A stretch of 64,000 nucleotides of DNA, from assembly GCA_047967505.1 (NCBI GenBank), contig CM106540.1; one strand, written 5' to 3'. A model generated the notes under the pieces. The model was not told where the DNA came from. It saw nothing but the letters and a program-made list of their open reading frames with translations, and made no database searches. Source of the DNA: Dipteris shenzhenensis. Taxonomy: Eukaryota > Polypodiophyta > Polypodiopsida > Gleicheniales. This document shows positions 12,329-22,597 of the stretch, in pieces (position 1 is the first letter of the stretch; the number at the start of each line of letters is the position of its first letter). The position numbers and the translations under genes were made by a program.

Positions 12329-12860
12329 AGCAGTTCAAGTAGATTACCACATTACTGGTGAATAGTCATCGCACGGATTGGGATGAGAATCTCCTTTCTG
12401 CAATCTATGCATATCGCATGTCTTTCAAGGTCTCCATCGACCTGACACCATTCACATTGGCATTTGGGGTGGAGACCATTACACCTGTGGAATATGTTGT
12501 GTCAAGCCTTTGCATTGTGGTTGCGGTTAGGTTGCTTCTACAAGAGTCCATGGAATTTTGACTCATTGTCTTAGAGAAGTTGGAGGAAGACAAAATGGAG
12601 AGCTATTACTTGACCGAGGTAGTTCAAGCCCAAAGAAAGGTACAAGTAGACCTAGCGTTGAAGAAGAAGTTTTTTATGAAGGGGCAACTGGTCTTGCTCT
12701 TTAACAGTCACATGGGCCGCATGCAGGGGAAGCTCAAGATGTGATGGTCAGGTTCCTTTTAGATCATCAAGTTTTGTAGATTGATGTCATCCTATTTGGA
12801 GGATCTGCAAGGGCGCGTGTTACTATTGTCGATGAATAGATTTCGGTTGCAGAGATATCA
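12329..12860 (+). pseudogene. Ty3/gypsy integrase C-terminal fragment nested in the LINE
   Basis: Frames at 12358-12561 and 12781-12860, plus the frame between them, give NSHRTDWDENLLSAIYAYR, the polyprotein-type LTPFTLAFGVE, LVLLFNSHMGR and LEDLQGRVL..RFRLQRYHHE. These are the end of a Ty3/gypsy integrase. Stops (about 12343 and 12561) and a frame change break it. No LTR was found next to it, so only the 3' part of pol seems to have been captured. Confidence 0.8.
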
Positions 12861-13835
12861 TCATGAAGGCCATATTAAATGCCCATTCCCAGTCATGCGC
12901 GACGTACTCATTCCATGGGTTGGGGTAGGCACACAATATCCAATGGTGGGATCATGCACTCCTTGTGGTGTTGAGCATGTACCTTTTGATGGGATCTTGA
13001 GTTCAATATTAGCCTCCATACAATTACACACCACTACACCTCATTAGTAGCTCGGTTCAATTATACTCCTTACTCATGACCACCTTCTCACATTGCTGAT
13101 TTCCTATTTTCTTCCTCACATTCTCAGTTTTTTTCTCTTCCCTTTCACACATCCACATCCTTAGCTTTTCCCTCACCTCTAACACCTCCTTTCTACCCCT
13201 CCTTCTACTCTTAGACTCATGGGCATGGCGCTGGTGCGGACTTTCATTATGACACTGCTTTGTGGTCATAATGAAGATACGCTAGATTGTTGGATGTGCA
13301 TGCTGAGGTGGCTAAGAAGATTTTTTAGCATTTATTGGGCTCAAATTGTGGTACACCTTGAGACAATGCAACTATGCAAGGAGCTGGAGCAAGGCGATCA
13401 GGTGAACACGCTGGATGGGCTGTGGACTTTAACAATGGAATTGATTTATGAGCGACTCTTCTTACCTATGGATGGAGAAACACAGGATTTCCCAATTCCT
13501 GATGCATCAGCTCTGGAGGGAGAGTTTGGGCCAGTGGTACCAGGAGAGTATCGATTGAGCAACCATGCAGACATGCATCTCAAGGAGGGCTATAGATGGG
13601 TAATCGAGTCTGTCTTTCTATAGGCCAAGGCGTATACTATTTCCATTTGCACCCATGGCATATTACTGCTAGGAAAGACACACCAAGTGGCGTGGGTGGT
13701 GTTCAAGGAACAACTCAAAGCAAAGGCAGCAAAGGTGGCGAAAGCAGTAGCAGCAAGGGGCAAAGCCATAATGACAAAGTTGCGCCAGGTGCTTAACTTG
13801 CTTTTCCCGATCTTTTTAACCTTGAACCTTGTAAA
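12861..13835 (+). other. Unassigned part of the nested insert, with an unknown 134-codon frame
   Basis: Sequence between the gypsy integrase end and the point where LINE similarity resumes. It holds an open frame at 13219-13623 that includes PDASALEGEFGPVVPGEYRL and HLKEGYRWVIE, which looks protein-like but matches no family I recognise. A second short frame (13596-13796) is Ser/Gly/Lys rich. It may be the 3' untranslated part of the gypsy element or captured host DNA. Confidence 0.4.
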
Positions 13836-14710
13836 TCCAAGGGAAGTCCCATATGGAAGTCCATTTGGGGAGCTTTTGAAGAGATGAAAGCTTATATCCT
13901 CTTTACTGGTAAAGGAAATCTCATGTTAATTGGTTCTATCTAGGTCTCCTCCATTTTTAGATCTGCCACTTTGTCAGATGATCAATTCACAGTTGTAGCT
14001 AAGTTGTTCAAGAAAGGGCTTCAAACTTGGAGTCATCTGTGGAGTAGAGAACATATCAGATGGAAATCATGGCTTGAAATTAGAAGAGAGTTATGGCAAG
14101 ATTGGAACTCTGGCAAGGAGAGGTGACTTGGAAGGGAGGTTCAGTACTGTGCATACACAAGGAGTTTAGCTGGGTGGGATGCTCCTCCTTATTACCCATC
14201 CCAACTCCTACTGCTAATATGGAGGATTTATTCACAACCCTTAACAGGAGGTGGAAGTTGAATGATTGTAGAACCAAATGGTACTACAGATTCCGCAAAA
14301 TTTGGACTAAGAGTGTGCCTGAGAAAATGTCATGTCTTACCTGGCTAATACTTCATAAATCTGTTTGGTCTAATTCAAGAGGACTCAGCATTGGCAAAGG
14401 TGATGGCAAGTGTATGAGATGTATAAACTCTGTTGAAGATGTCTTCCACCTTTTTGTTGCCTGTCCTCATGCCAGGAAAGTATGGAAATTTATTTAGATG
14501 GAATGTGGTGAACCTATTAATTGGAAAGCTATTCTATTAGTAGATGCTTGTAGGATAAGGCATGAGCCTTGGTTTATCATCAGGGCCCATGCACTCTGGT
14601 TCATTTAGATATCTAGGAATAACTTCCAATATAATCATAAAGATCTTTCTACTAATGCTATGTTTGCTGCATGGTGGAATAGGAAAAAAGGAGAATTCAC
14701 TTCATCATTA
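13836..14710 (+). pseudogene. LINE ORF2 C-terminal part with zf-RVT domain
   Basis: LINE similarity resumes with SPIWKSIWGAFEEMKAYIL and TLSDDQFTVVAKLFKKGLQ. The open frame 14093-14497 carries the zf-RVT region: WYYRFRKIWTKSVPEKM, then Cys-rich CMRCINSVEDVFHLFVACPH. The downstream 3' part (to 15358) is Ser/Pro rich with stops, and ends in the (TAAA)n tail. Confidence 0.8.
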
Positions 14711-15355
14711 GTGCATACAATCTTGAACATCAAAGGTTAAGTGCAGATATTGCCATGCAAAGATTCCTCCTATTCTTCAAAGAAGATCTGCCACAACTGG
14801 TGAACCCCTTCCCTCTTTCCTAGGATCAACACCTCATGCCTCTACAAGCAAAGTTCCCTCTACTTTTGTTGCTGCTGGTTCCATACAAGTTACTTCTACT
14901 TTTGGGAGCCTCTCCATCAACTCCCCTTCTGTGGCTATTGACTCATCTAAACAGCCTCAAGCTGCCTCTCTAGGAGCCAAAACTTAGATCCATAGCTCTT
15001 GCTCTTCTACACTGAATAGTCCTATCCCTGCCGATCTTGCCCAGCTGTCATCCATGTCTATTGACCCTCTACAGGGCCTCTTTGCTGCTCATGGTCATGC
15101 TTCTGACACTACTGTTGCCCACGGACACTCTTCAAACACCTTTGTTGCTACTGCCTCAGATGTTAATGAAGATACCTTTAGCTTTTCATTTCATCCTTGA
15201 GATGTTTGCTTTAGGAGTTCATGCTTTTGTTGATCCTCAGGATGTAAGGGCTATATTAGTCACAACGGTCAGTTCTGGTTCTATCCCTTTTTTATGTATG
15301 ACATGATATAAAGCAATAAATACACACATCTTTTTCTGCCCAAAAATAAATAAAT

Positions 15356-16770
15356 AAATTTGGCATGTGGTTCAATGCAAAATGAATACAATCAATGTCC
15401 TTGAGACAATTGGGAATATGCATATGGTTTTATTCCTAGACTAACAAGTGAATTAGAGACTGCTCATGTTGTTGCTAAAAAGCAACGAGATTGTGTGATA
15501 AAATGGATAAATATGACTATCACTTGATTAAGTAGTGTATGCAAGATGTCATGCATAGATAACTTAATATAATCAAAACATCAAAGGAATTATGTGACAT
15601 GTTTGCAATATTATATGAGTCTAAGAACACTTTTAGAACATTGACACTCTGGATTCAAATCAATCAAAGCTTTTGACATATCAATAAAATAGGATATGCA
15701 AATGCACTAAGTTTCAAATACATTTATGGTAGTAGGAGACGATTTGAAGTTTGTATAAGTCATCCTTAATTGTTTTAATGCAGGATATAAAATCATAATT
15801 AATTAGAGCATTCAAAACCAAGTACCTACACTAGAAGTTCATATTTTTCAAGTGAAGAAATTCAAAGCTCGACCAATTCAAAGAAGGAAAAGAACAAGAA
15901 GTTAGCAAGCATTTGTAGCAAATAGAGGCAGACAAAAGGAATCCAATAGAGGTAGAGGTAGAGGTAGAGGAAAGGCATCCAGTAGAGGTACAGGAAAGGG
16001 ATCCAATAGAGGTAGAGGTAGAGGTAGAGGAGAGACATCCAATAGACGTAAAGGTAGAGGTAGATGAAAGAAATCCCTAGATAGCCTCAGCAACAAGCTC
16101 ATAATCCATAATAAAATAAAATTGAAGGTAATGATTAGCATAAAAAATGAAGACAATGATTAGCATCAAAGTTCAAACAAATAGAGGCAATTCATTACAT
16201 GGAAGAAAACTTCAAGGCAAAGGAAATTTCTCAAGAAATGCTTCAATACCCAAGGAAGTTACGGAGGAAGTGGTAACTATTAATGGCATCCATTTCATAG
16301 CCATTATGCAAATCAACAAAACTCTGGAAGATAGAAAGAGCATAACAAGTATGTTGTGAAACAACCAATTTAGGAAGTAAGTTCTTCAAGTGGACGTAGG
16401 TATCAGGACAATAACATAGAGTTTGAGTTAAAATCCATTTTATGTGGATAATGGTGCATCATCACATGATTCGTCTGGAAAAACTTAATTATAGAAGGAT
16501 CAGAGAATTTGATAACAAACAAATAAGACACCAAATGAAAATTTAAGGGACGGGTATAATCCCAATAGATAATTTAAGGGACATGTATAGTCCCAATGGA
16601 TAATTTCATTAGAAAGAAAGGTATGATAGATCATGTTTTCCTATATTCCAAAGATTAACACGAACTTGTTGCTAGTAGGACAAATGACAAAGAAGACCTT
16701 TAGAGTCACCTTTGATGAAAAAGAAGCCCCATCTAGGGAGAATATTGCTACCATAAAGGAAGTCACTAAT
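15356..16770 (+). pseudogene. Ty1/copia gag-protease remnant, right half (copia-1)
   Basis: Continues the gag broken at 9594. DKYDYHLIK (about 15511) and ELCDMFAILYESKN (about 15588) match the related copia gag on the other strand near 54500. A basic (RG)n segment lies at 15937-16065. Then FYVDNGASSHD at 16438-16470 corresponds to the aspartic protease motif (Asp kept, DNG in place of DSG). IPKINTNLLLVGQMTKK follows at about 16640. Many stops; one TAG after LIK stands where the sister copy has CAG. Small internal direct repeats occur (period 33 near 16545; period 73 near 16730). Confidence 0.75.
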
Positions 16771-18288
16771 AATCCATAACAAGATGACAAGGTAGATAGC
16801 CCCTTCCTAGGGTGAATATTACTACCATAAAGGAAGCCACTAAATAGTAGGGAATATTTATACAAAATTAGCCAAAGGAAGATGGCACATACACCTATAC
16901 AAGTGTCATCCATTAGTTCATTCATCTACCCTTCCCATTAACATATTCTAAAGGTCCTTTATTAAGCAGAGTATTTTGTACAAGAGGCAATTGAAGAGGC
17001 CTTTTAGTATCTTTAGAGTATAGGCCAACTAAGATAAGATCAAATGGATTTTTTACAAAGGGGCGACCTTGAACTCAAACAGCTATTTCCCATTACCACT
17101 ACGCTATATAAAAATGTAGATGTTTTGTAGATAAAAAGGGTTTGGATGCATTACCCTCATAAATAGAGGGAAAAGGGAAGTAATCATTAATTCCTTATAT
17201 CTCCCCTTGCCTTTCCAACCCTTCATTGCTTGCCTTTGCACTAATTAATAAATTTGGGGATTTTTTTGAACTTAAGAAGTCCTTTACCCATGCATAAGAT
17301 CTTTCCACCTAGATCACATGGAAAGAAATGTATGGAAATGGACCGAGGGAGCAATTTTCTTAGAGGAATTTGCTATTCGATTTGGCGGGTGTCCACAACA
17401 GTCACAAGCCAAATTTTAGAGAACTTTCTGATGGGAAAGTGCGACCTTGTTTCATTCCCCCATGTGAAGGGGCTCAGAACTTGCACTCTAATTCTACCAC
17501 ATCATCACTGTGCTACCACGTAATTGCATCGTGTCTAAGAACTAGCCAATTGTGTGGCCATGTCATCACTAGACTCCCACATCATCACCATGTCATCACT
17601 GTGTTGTTGCCAGGAGCTAGCCAGTTGCATCGTCTTATGGGTGATCCACTTTCCTTCTACTATGAAAGTGGCCAAATCAGATAGTGGAGATTAATCATAT
17701 AACTATCAATAGAGCCCCTAGCTTTATATATTTTTTAGTTCTTTTCAATCTATACTGAAACAAGAGGGGAAAGACTTTTTTTGGGGGGGGCGTAGTACTA
17801 AATTTGAAAGTGAGAACAACGTCTCCATAAGGGGTAACCAAGATAAAGCCCTAGCATACATGCTATAACGGCTTGGGCAGAAAAAGTTAGTTTAGCTTGT
17901 CACTAATGTCATTTAGAGAGGAAAAAGTTTTTTGCTTTTCTTTTGGGCAAGTGCCGATAGATGGAGCCTTGAGATGCCCCTGGGCCTTGAACTCAAGATC
18001 AAAACACACATACAAGGACCGGCGCACACACCCACACGTTGTCGCCACTTGGTAAGGTAGTATTGGAGTCGTGACTAGCATCGTCATTTAGTATTTGAGG
18101 GGCACGGTGGACAACTGTCAATGACAGGGGAAATTCTGCTAGCATCTCTAAATTCTCAAGGTTGTTCTTGCGCTCTAGTCTTGTTGTCCTTTTGCTCGTT
18201 GAGTTTCAAGTTTCAGCCTCTGTAAAATGTGCAGTCAAGTTCTGGTTTGGTTCTCTCATTTTCCAATTCTAGCTGCACTATTAAATCT
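16771..18288. other. Spacer upstream of PPR locus 1
   Basis: No gene recognised. It may include further decayed copia sequence up to about 17000. The 17480-17640 part is rich in CATCATCAC and CATGTCATCAC words. The last 200 bp would be the promoter and leader of the PPR gene; I see no clear TATA element. Confidence 0.5.
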
Positions 18289-20694
18289 ATGGGGCTATCC
18301 CAATCCTTTTCTGCTTTATCATCGGCATCGGGTATGCCTCATCTTTCCATTGAGCTCCTATCCTCTGAGGGAAGGCAACCACCCAGGGTAGTATCTCGCA
18401 CTTCAACAAGTTTGAATGTCTTGGAAACGCTGGGTTTCGAAGCTCGGGATGCGGAAATTCAGTTTGGTATACTCAAGGGCAAAGTCGTAGAGGCCTTGCC
18501 TGTCCCATACTTAAGGTGCATAGCCACCAAACTTCCATGCAATGGGTGGATTGCTGAAGATGTGCTCAATGAGATAGGAACGACCAAGGCCTGTCGCACG
18601 CAGGTGTTAGATGGACACCATCAAAGGAGTAGAGACTACAGTTCTGAAAGCTTCAATACAGAATTATTTGGTCAGCTGGCTCCAGACACAGATCATGCGA
18701 CTTATGCCTCGCTTTTGAGGCATTGCACCAGTGCCAAGGCCCTGTCTAAGGGTAAACTTGTGCATGAACATATGAACTGGCGTGGATGTGCTGGCAACAC
18801 GTTTTTGAGTAACCTTCTTGTCCAAATGTACAGCAAATGTGGTAGCCTAGAAAATGCACGTGCTGTGTTTGACAAAATGGTCAATCGGGATTTGTTCTCT
18901 TGGAATATAATGATTGCAGCATCTGCCAGGAATGGGAGCCTTGATGATGCGAGAGCCTTGTTTGCAGAGATGCCACTGTGGGATGTGGTCTCATGGAATG
19001 CCATGATCTCTGCATATGCCCAGAATGGGCATGGCAAGGAGGCCCTGCAATTGTTCGGTCAAATGCTGGCCGAAAGCTTCAAGCCAAACAAAATCACCTT
19101 CATCTGTGTTATGGATGCGTGTGCCAGTCTGGCAGCCCTAGAAGAGGGTCACCTGATTCATGCTACTATTGCTAGCTACGGATGGCAGTTGGATGCCGTT
19201 GTGGGGACAGCCCTGGTCAATATGTATGGCAAGTGCAGGAGTCTAGGTGATGCGAGGGCCGTATTTTCAGTGATGCCACAGCGGGATGTGGTCTCTTGGA
19301 GTACTGTGATCACTGCTTGTGCCCAGAATGGGCACGGTAAGGAGGCCCTGCAACTGTTTGGAAAAATGCAGGCTGAAGGCTTTCAGCCAGACAGGGTCAC
19401 CTTCATCTGCATTGTGGATGCATGTGCCAGTGTGGCAGCCCTAGAAGAAGGTCAAGTGATCCATGCTACTATTGCTGGCAAAATGTCGGAGCTGGATGTT
19501 GTTGTGGGAACAGCCCTCATCAATATGTATGGGAAATGTGGGAGCCTAGAGGATGGAAGGGCAGTGTTTGTAGAGATGCCTCGGTGGGATGTCGTTTCCT
19601 GGAGTGCCATGATCTCTGCGTGTGCCAAGAATGGACATGGTGTGGAGGCCCTGCAACTATCTGATCAAATGCAGGCAGAAGGATATGAGGTAGACAAGGT
19701 CACTTTCATCTGCATTTTGGATGCCTGTGGCAGTGCTGCAGCCCTAGAACAGGGCCGAGTGATCCATGCTACCGTTGTGGGCAATGGATGTGAGACAGAT
19801 GTGGTGGTGGGGACAGCCCTCGTCAATATGTATGGTAAGTGCGAGAGCCTAGATGATGCAAGGGCAATGTTTGCAGGGATGCCACAACGGAATGTGGTGG
19901 CCTGGAATGCCATAATCACTGCGTATGCCCAGAATGGACATGGAAAGGAGGCCCTGCATCTGTTGGATCAAATGCCAGCCAAAGGCTTTGAGCCAGACAA
20001 GATGACCTGCATCGGTGTCCTAGATGCATGTGCTAGTGTGGCAGCACTAGAAGAGGGTCAACTGATCCACGCTACTGTTACTGGCAATGGATGGTACTCG
20101 GATGTTGTTGTTGGGAATGCCCTCATCAATATGTATGGCAAGTGTGGGAGCCTAGATGATGCGAGGGCAGTGTTTGCAGAGATGCCACAGCTGGGTGTGG
20201 TCTCCTGGAGTGCCATAATTGCTGCATGTGCCCAGAATGGGCATGATGAGGAGGCCCTACTACTGTTCGATGAAATGCAGAACCAAGGCTTTGAGCCTAA
20301 CAACATCACTTTCATCGGCGTCCTCACTGCTTGCAGTCATACAGGTCTGGTTGCAGATGGGAGGCGATATTTTGCCTCTATGAATAGAAAGCATGGCATA
20401 ACACCCTCGGTGGAGCATTATGTGTGCATGATTGATCTTCTTGGGCGAAGAGGACTCTTGGAAGAGGCAGAGGACCTGATTATCAGTATGCCATTTACAT
20501 GTGCCCCTTCAGCATGGTCAAGCTTGCTTTCATCGTGCAGAATTCATAATGATATAAACCGGGCTGTGCGTGCTGCAAATCATGTTGTTGAGGTAGACCC
20601 AAGGAATGCTTCACCATATATACTGCTAGCAAACTTCTCTGCTAGCACAAGTAGATGTGAGGATGTAGGGAATGTAAGAAAGGCAATGGCCTAA
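18289..20694 (+). CDS. PLS-class PPR protein, E domain only (DYW lost)
   Basis: Intact 801-residue frame. The first in-frame ATG is 18289, because the longer frame from 18229 opens with GTG just after an in-frame TAA. Residues 1-165 form a Ser-rich leader that may be an organelle transit peptide. PPRs begin near residue 170 (NTFLSNLLVQMYSKCGSLEN). Five S motifs of the type GTALVNMYGKCGSLDDARAV follow the PLS pattern, the last four spaced exactly 101 residues (303 bp) apart. Then come L2/S2 (ACSHTGLVADGRRY; HYVCMIDLLGRRGLLEEAED), E1 and E2. The frame ends inside E2/E+ at VRKAMA, where the family normally continues. Such proteins bind organelle RNA base by base and, with a DYW tail, specify C-to-U editing; here the tail is detached (21290-21600). 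It may act with a DYW partner, or be early in decay. Confidence 0.9.
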   Translation: MGLSQSFSALSSASGMPHLSIELLSSEGRQPPRVVSRTSTSLNVLETLGFEARDAEIQFGILKGKVVEALPVPYLRCIATKLPCNGWIAEDVLNEIGTTKACRTQVLDGHHQRSRDYSSESFNTELFGQLAPDTDHATYASLLRHCTSAKALSKGKLVHEHMNWRGCAGNTFLSNLLVQMYSKCGSLENARAVFDKMVNRDLFSWNIMIAASARNGSLDDARALFAEMPLWDVVSWNAMISAYAQNGHGKEALQLFGQMLAESFKPNKITFICVMDACASLAALEEGHLIHATIASYGWQLDAVVGTALVNMYGKCRSLGDARAVFSVMPQRDVVSWSTVITACAQNGHGKEALQLFGKMQAEGFQPDRVTFICIVDACASVAALEEGQVIHATIAGKMSELDVVVGTALINMYGKCGSLEDGRAVFVEMPRWDVVSWSAMISACAKNGHGVEALQLSDQMQAEGYEVDKVTFICILDACGSAAALEQGRVIHATVVGNGCETDVVVGTALVNMYGKCESLDDARAMFAGMPQRNVVAWNAIITAYAQNGHGKEALHLLDQMPAKGFEPDKMTCIGVLDACASVAALEEGQLIHATVTGNGWYSDVVVGNALINMYGKCGSLDDARAVFAEMPQLGVVSWSAIIAACAQNGHDEEALLLFDEMQNQGFEPNNITFIGVLTACSHTGLVADGRRYFASMNRKHGITPSVEHYVCMIDLLGRRGLLEEAEDLIISMPFTCAPSAWSSLLSSCRIHNDINRAVRAANHVVEVDPRNASPYILLANFSASTSRCEDVGNVRKAMA

Positions 20695-21289
20695 GGGTAA
20701 AGAAAATACTTGGTTGCAGATGTATGTGAAGAAACAGACTTCTCTACAATGCGAATGTGTGCAATGCATGCAGAACTTGAATGTCGATTGGCCCTCCAAT
20801 GGGAAAGAGCGCCCTCGTGAGAGTACTTGTTTCTATTTCGACCTACATGCAAGGTGTGTGAGAGATGGCAGATGAATGCAAGGTAAATAGAGAGAATGCT
20901 ACGTGAGATTTACAATGAAAGGGTGGTACCCTTTCATTAATGTCCCTTGAGATCACTCAAGTTCCGTCTTCCCATTTACACCTACCCTTAGTCTATGACC
21001 CATGCATCTACCATTCAATGTACCCTTCTCTTCTTATTGCCCCTAGGACCTAGACGCGTGTATGTGCACATTTTTATTAATAGAATAAGGGTCATATGTC
21101 CAAATTTGATGCCGTTTGAAGCAACGGCTTCAACTCGACGAGTCCTATCTACTGAGATGATCCACCACCATAACAAATCGGTCAGTGTCCATCATAAATA
21201 CAAATACATGTTACATCATTGAGGTATAATATATAATAATGTTTTAATGTCTACTAATCACAGATTAGTGATTTCTCTTGTCATGACAA
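20695..21289 (+). other. Sequence separating PPR locus 1 from its DYW remnant
   Basis: About 595 bp with no recognised coding content, apart from a possible E+ scrap (NTWLQMYVKK) just after the PPR stop codon. It may be an old insertion or an intron that is no longer recognised. I found no terminal repeats or target duplication. Confidence 0.5.
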
Positions 21290-21600
21290 TGTATTGGGTT
21301 GAATAATATGGTTCATGGCTTTCTCATTGGGGACACGTTCCAAGTTACAGAGGTTGAGTAGGCACATGAAGGAGACTGGATATGTCCCTAACAGAGATGA
21401 TGGGTATGATGATTAAAGGACACTCTATGCTATTGTTGACCATTCCTTGCGGGCTCATTTCGTCCTCCAACAGTTAATGGTATCACCAAGAACCTTTGGG
21501 TCTGCTCTGACTGTCATCTTGCTAACAAAATTCATTGTGTTTAACAGAAGATAATAATGAGCAATGCTAATAGTTTTTATTGCATTGAAAAATGGAGTAT
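21290..21600 (+). pseudogene. Decayed E+/DYW deaminase tail of PPR locus 1
   Basis: Ordered pieces of a DYW domain in alternating frames: NNMVHGFLIGD (21299-21331), LSRHMKETGYVPN (21354-21392), a degenerate LCY..PFLAG..RPPTV stretch (about 21421-21480), KNLWVCSDCHLANKI (21488-21532) and RRIIMSNANSFYCIEKW (21546-21596). The CxxCH zinc-ligand motif survives as CSDCH. The HxE catalytic motif is no longer visible, and at least three frameshifts and stops are present. The terminal D-Y-W is replaced by a CT microsatellite at 21621. Confidence 0.8.
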
Positions 21601-21615
21601 GTTAGTCTTATACTC

Positions 21616-21656
<41 letters not shown>

Positions 21657-21725
21657 CACACTGCCCATTGAACTTCTGCATGTCTTTATCGGAGACTCCC
21701 CAGAGTGCTAGGTTTTATACTCAGG

Positions 21726-21757
<32 letters not shown>

Positions 21758-21824
21758 CACCACTGCCTATTTGAACGTCTAAATGTCTTTATTGGAGACT
21801 CTCCAGAGTGCTAGGTTTTAATAT
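21601..21824. repeat. 102-bp tandem duplication, each copy with its own (CT)n tract
   Basis: (CT)n at 21621-21653 and 21731-21757 are each followed by the same segment, ending GAGTGCTAGGTTTTA (period 102 bp). Confidence 0.85.
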
Positions 21825-21978
21825 GATGACATGCTGGAGCGCTTGGCCTTGGACTATAATCATATAGTCGATCAACCAATAGAGGATTCAATCATATGCC
21901 TATTTCAAGCTCTAATAATTTCTTGGCCAATCTAGTGCTTCTTTGAGCACATACGCAAATACCTACATGAGAAGCACA

Positions 21979-22185
21979 CACACACACACGCACACACCCC
22001 CCCCCCCAACCCACCCCACACACATACACGTGTGTGTGCACGTGCGGGCGCACATGTGTGCATGTGTGTGCACGTGCACGTGTGTGTGTGTGCGTTCGTG
22101 CATGTGTGTGTAATTTAACCTTTCACTAAAAAAGCGTGTGTAATTTCACCTTTTTTAAAAAAAGTGTGTTTGTGTGTGTGTGTGT
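21979..22185. repeat. Alternating CA/CG/GT tract with inverted halves
   Basis: (CA)n plus C-run on the left passes through CACGTGTGTGTGCACGTGCG-type sequence into (GT)n on the right. The 200-bp region is mostly alternating purine-pyrimidine and partly self-complementary. Confidence 0.85.
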
Positions 22186-22597
22186 TTATTGACAGGTACT
22201 CCAAGAAAGCAAGGCAGCCATTAATAAAGGCCTACAAAGGGGGAAGCAAATAAAGAGACCAGATCCTATCTGCTTATAAAGTGATGGATACCAGCGCAGA
22301 AAGAGTAGCTGCGTTGCTCAAGTGATTCACAAGTGAAGGATTGCTAAATATGAGGTCAATAGGGGGGATATGAGAGAAAAAATTCCATTAGTGAATTTGT
22401 CATGGGGAAGGCGGGAGAGGGGTTAGGGGAGGGATAAATTGGATTTCTCTCCACCGCCTTTCTCATCAACTTTCGCACACCAGCTAACTTTCTCCATCCG
22501 ACCCGTCCTCTGCTGGCGACATCGACGTAGTTATCGCGGTTGAAGAGGAAATCGCTGCAGGCATAACGGAACTGCAAGGACTATATACAGCTCCGCG

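Larger units (their letters stand above)
9554..15398 (+). mobile_element. L1-type LINE, 5'-truncated, inside copia gag; diverged ~40-bp target duplication
   Basis: A non-LTR retrotransposon body (about 9595-15358) starts at the endonuclease domain of ORF2; ORF1 is missing. It runs through reverse transcriptase and the zf-RVT region and ends in a short (TAAA)n tail at 15346-15358. Similar about 40-bp segments flank it (9554-9594 and 15356-15398; both carry TGGCATGTGG and end near CAATGT). They belong to the interrupted copia gag, as expected of a target-site duplication that has since diverged. A gypsy fragment interrupts the LINE (about 12329-13835). Multiple stops and frameshifts make it dead. 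Confidence 0.8.

Noticed and set aside
15902-16156. Minus-strand Leu/Pro-rich frame resembling a membrane protein
   Set aside because: Antisense of the (RG)n-coding AGAGGT repeat in the copia-1 gag.
18702-19037. Minus-strand and +2-frame open frames inside PPR locus 1 (also 19422-19664, 19665-19919, 20058-20327)
   Set aside because: Shadows of the PPR frame, repeated because the DNA itself is repeated every 303 bp.
20877-21289. Intron joining the PPR frame to the DYW tail
   Set aside because: No donor/acceptor pair restores a continuous frame, and the DYW part itself has several frameshifts and stops.
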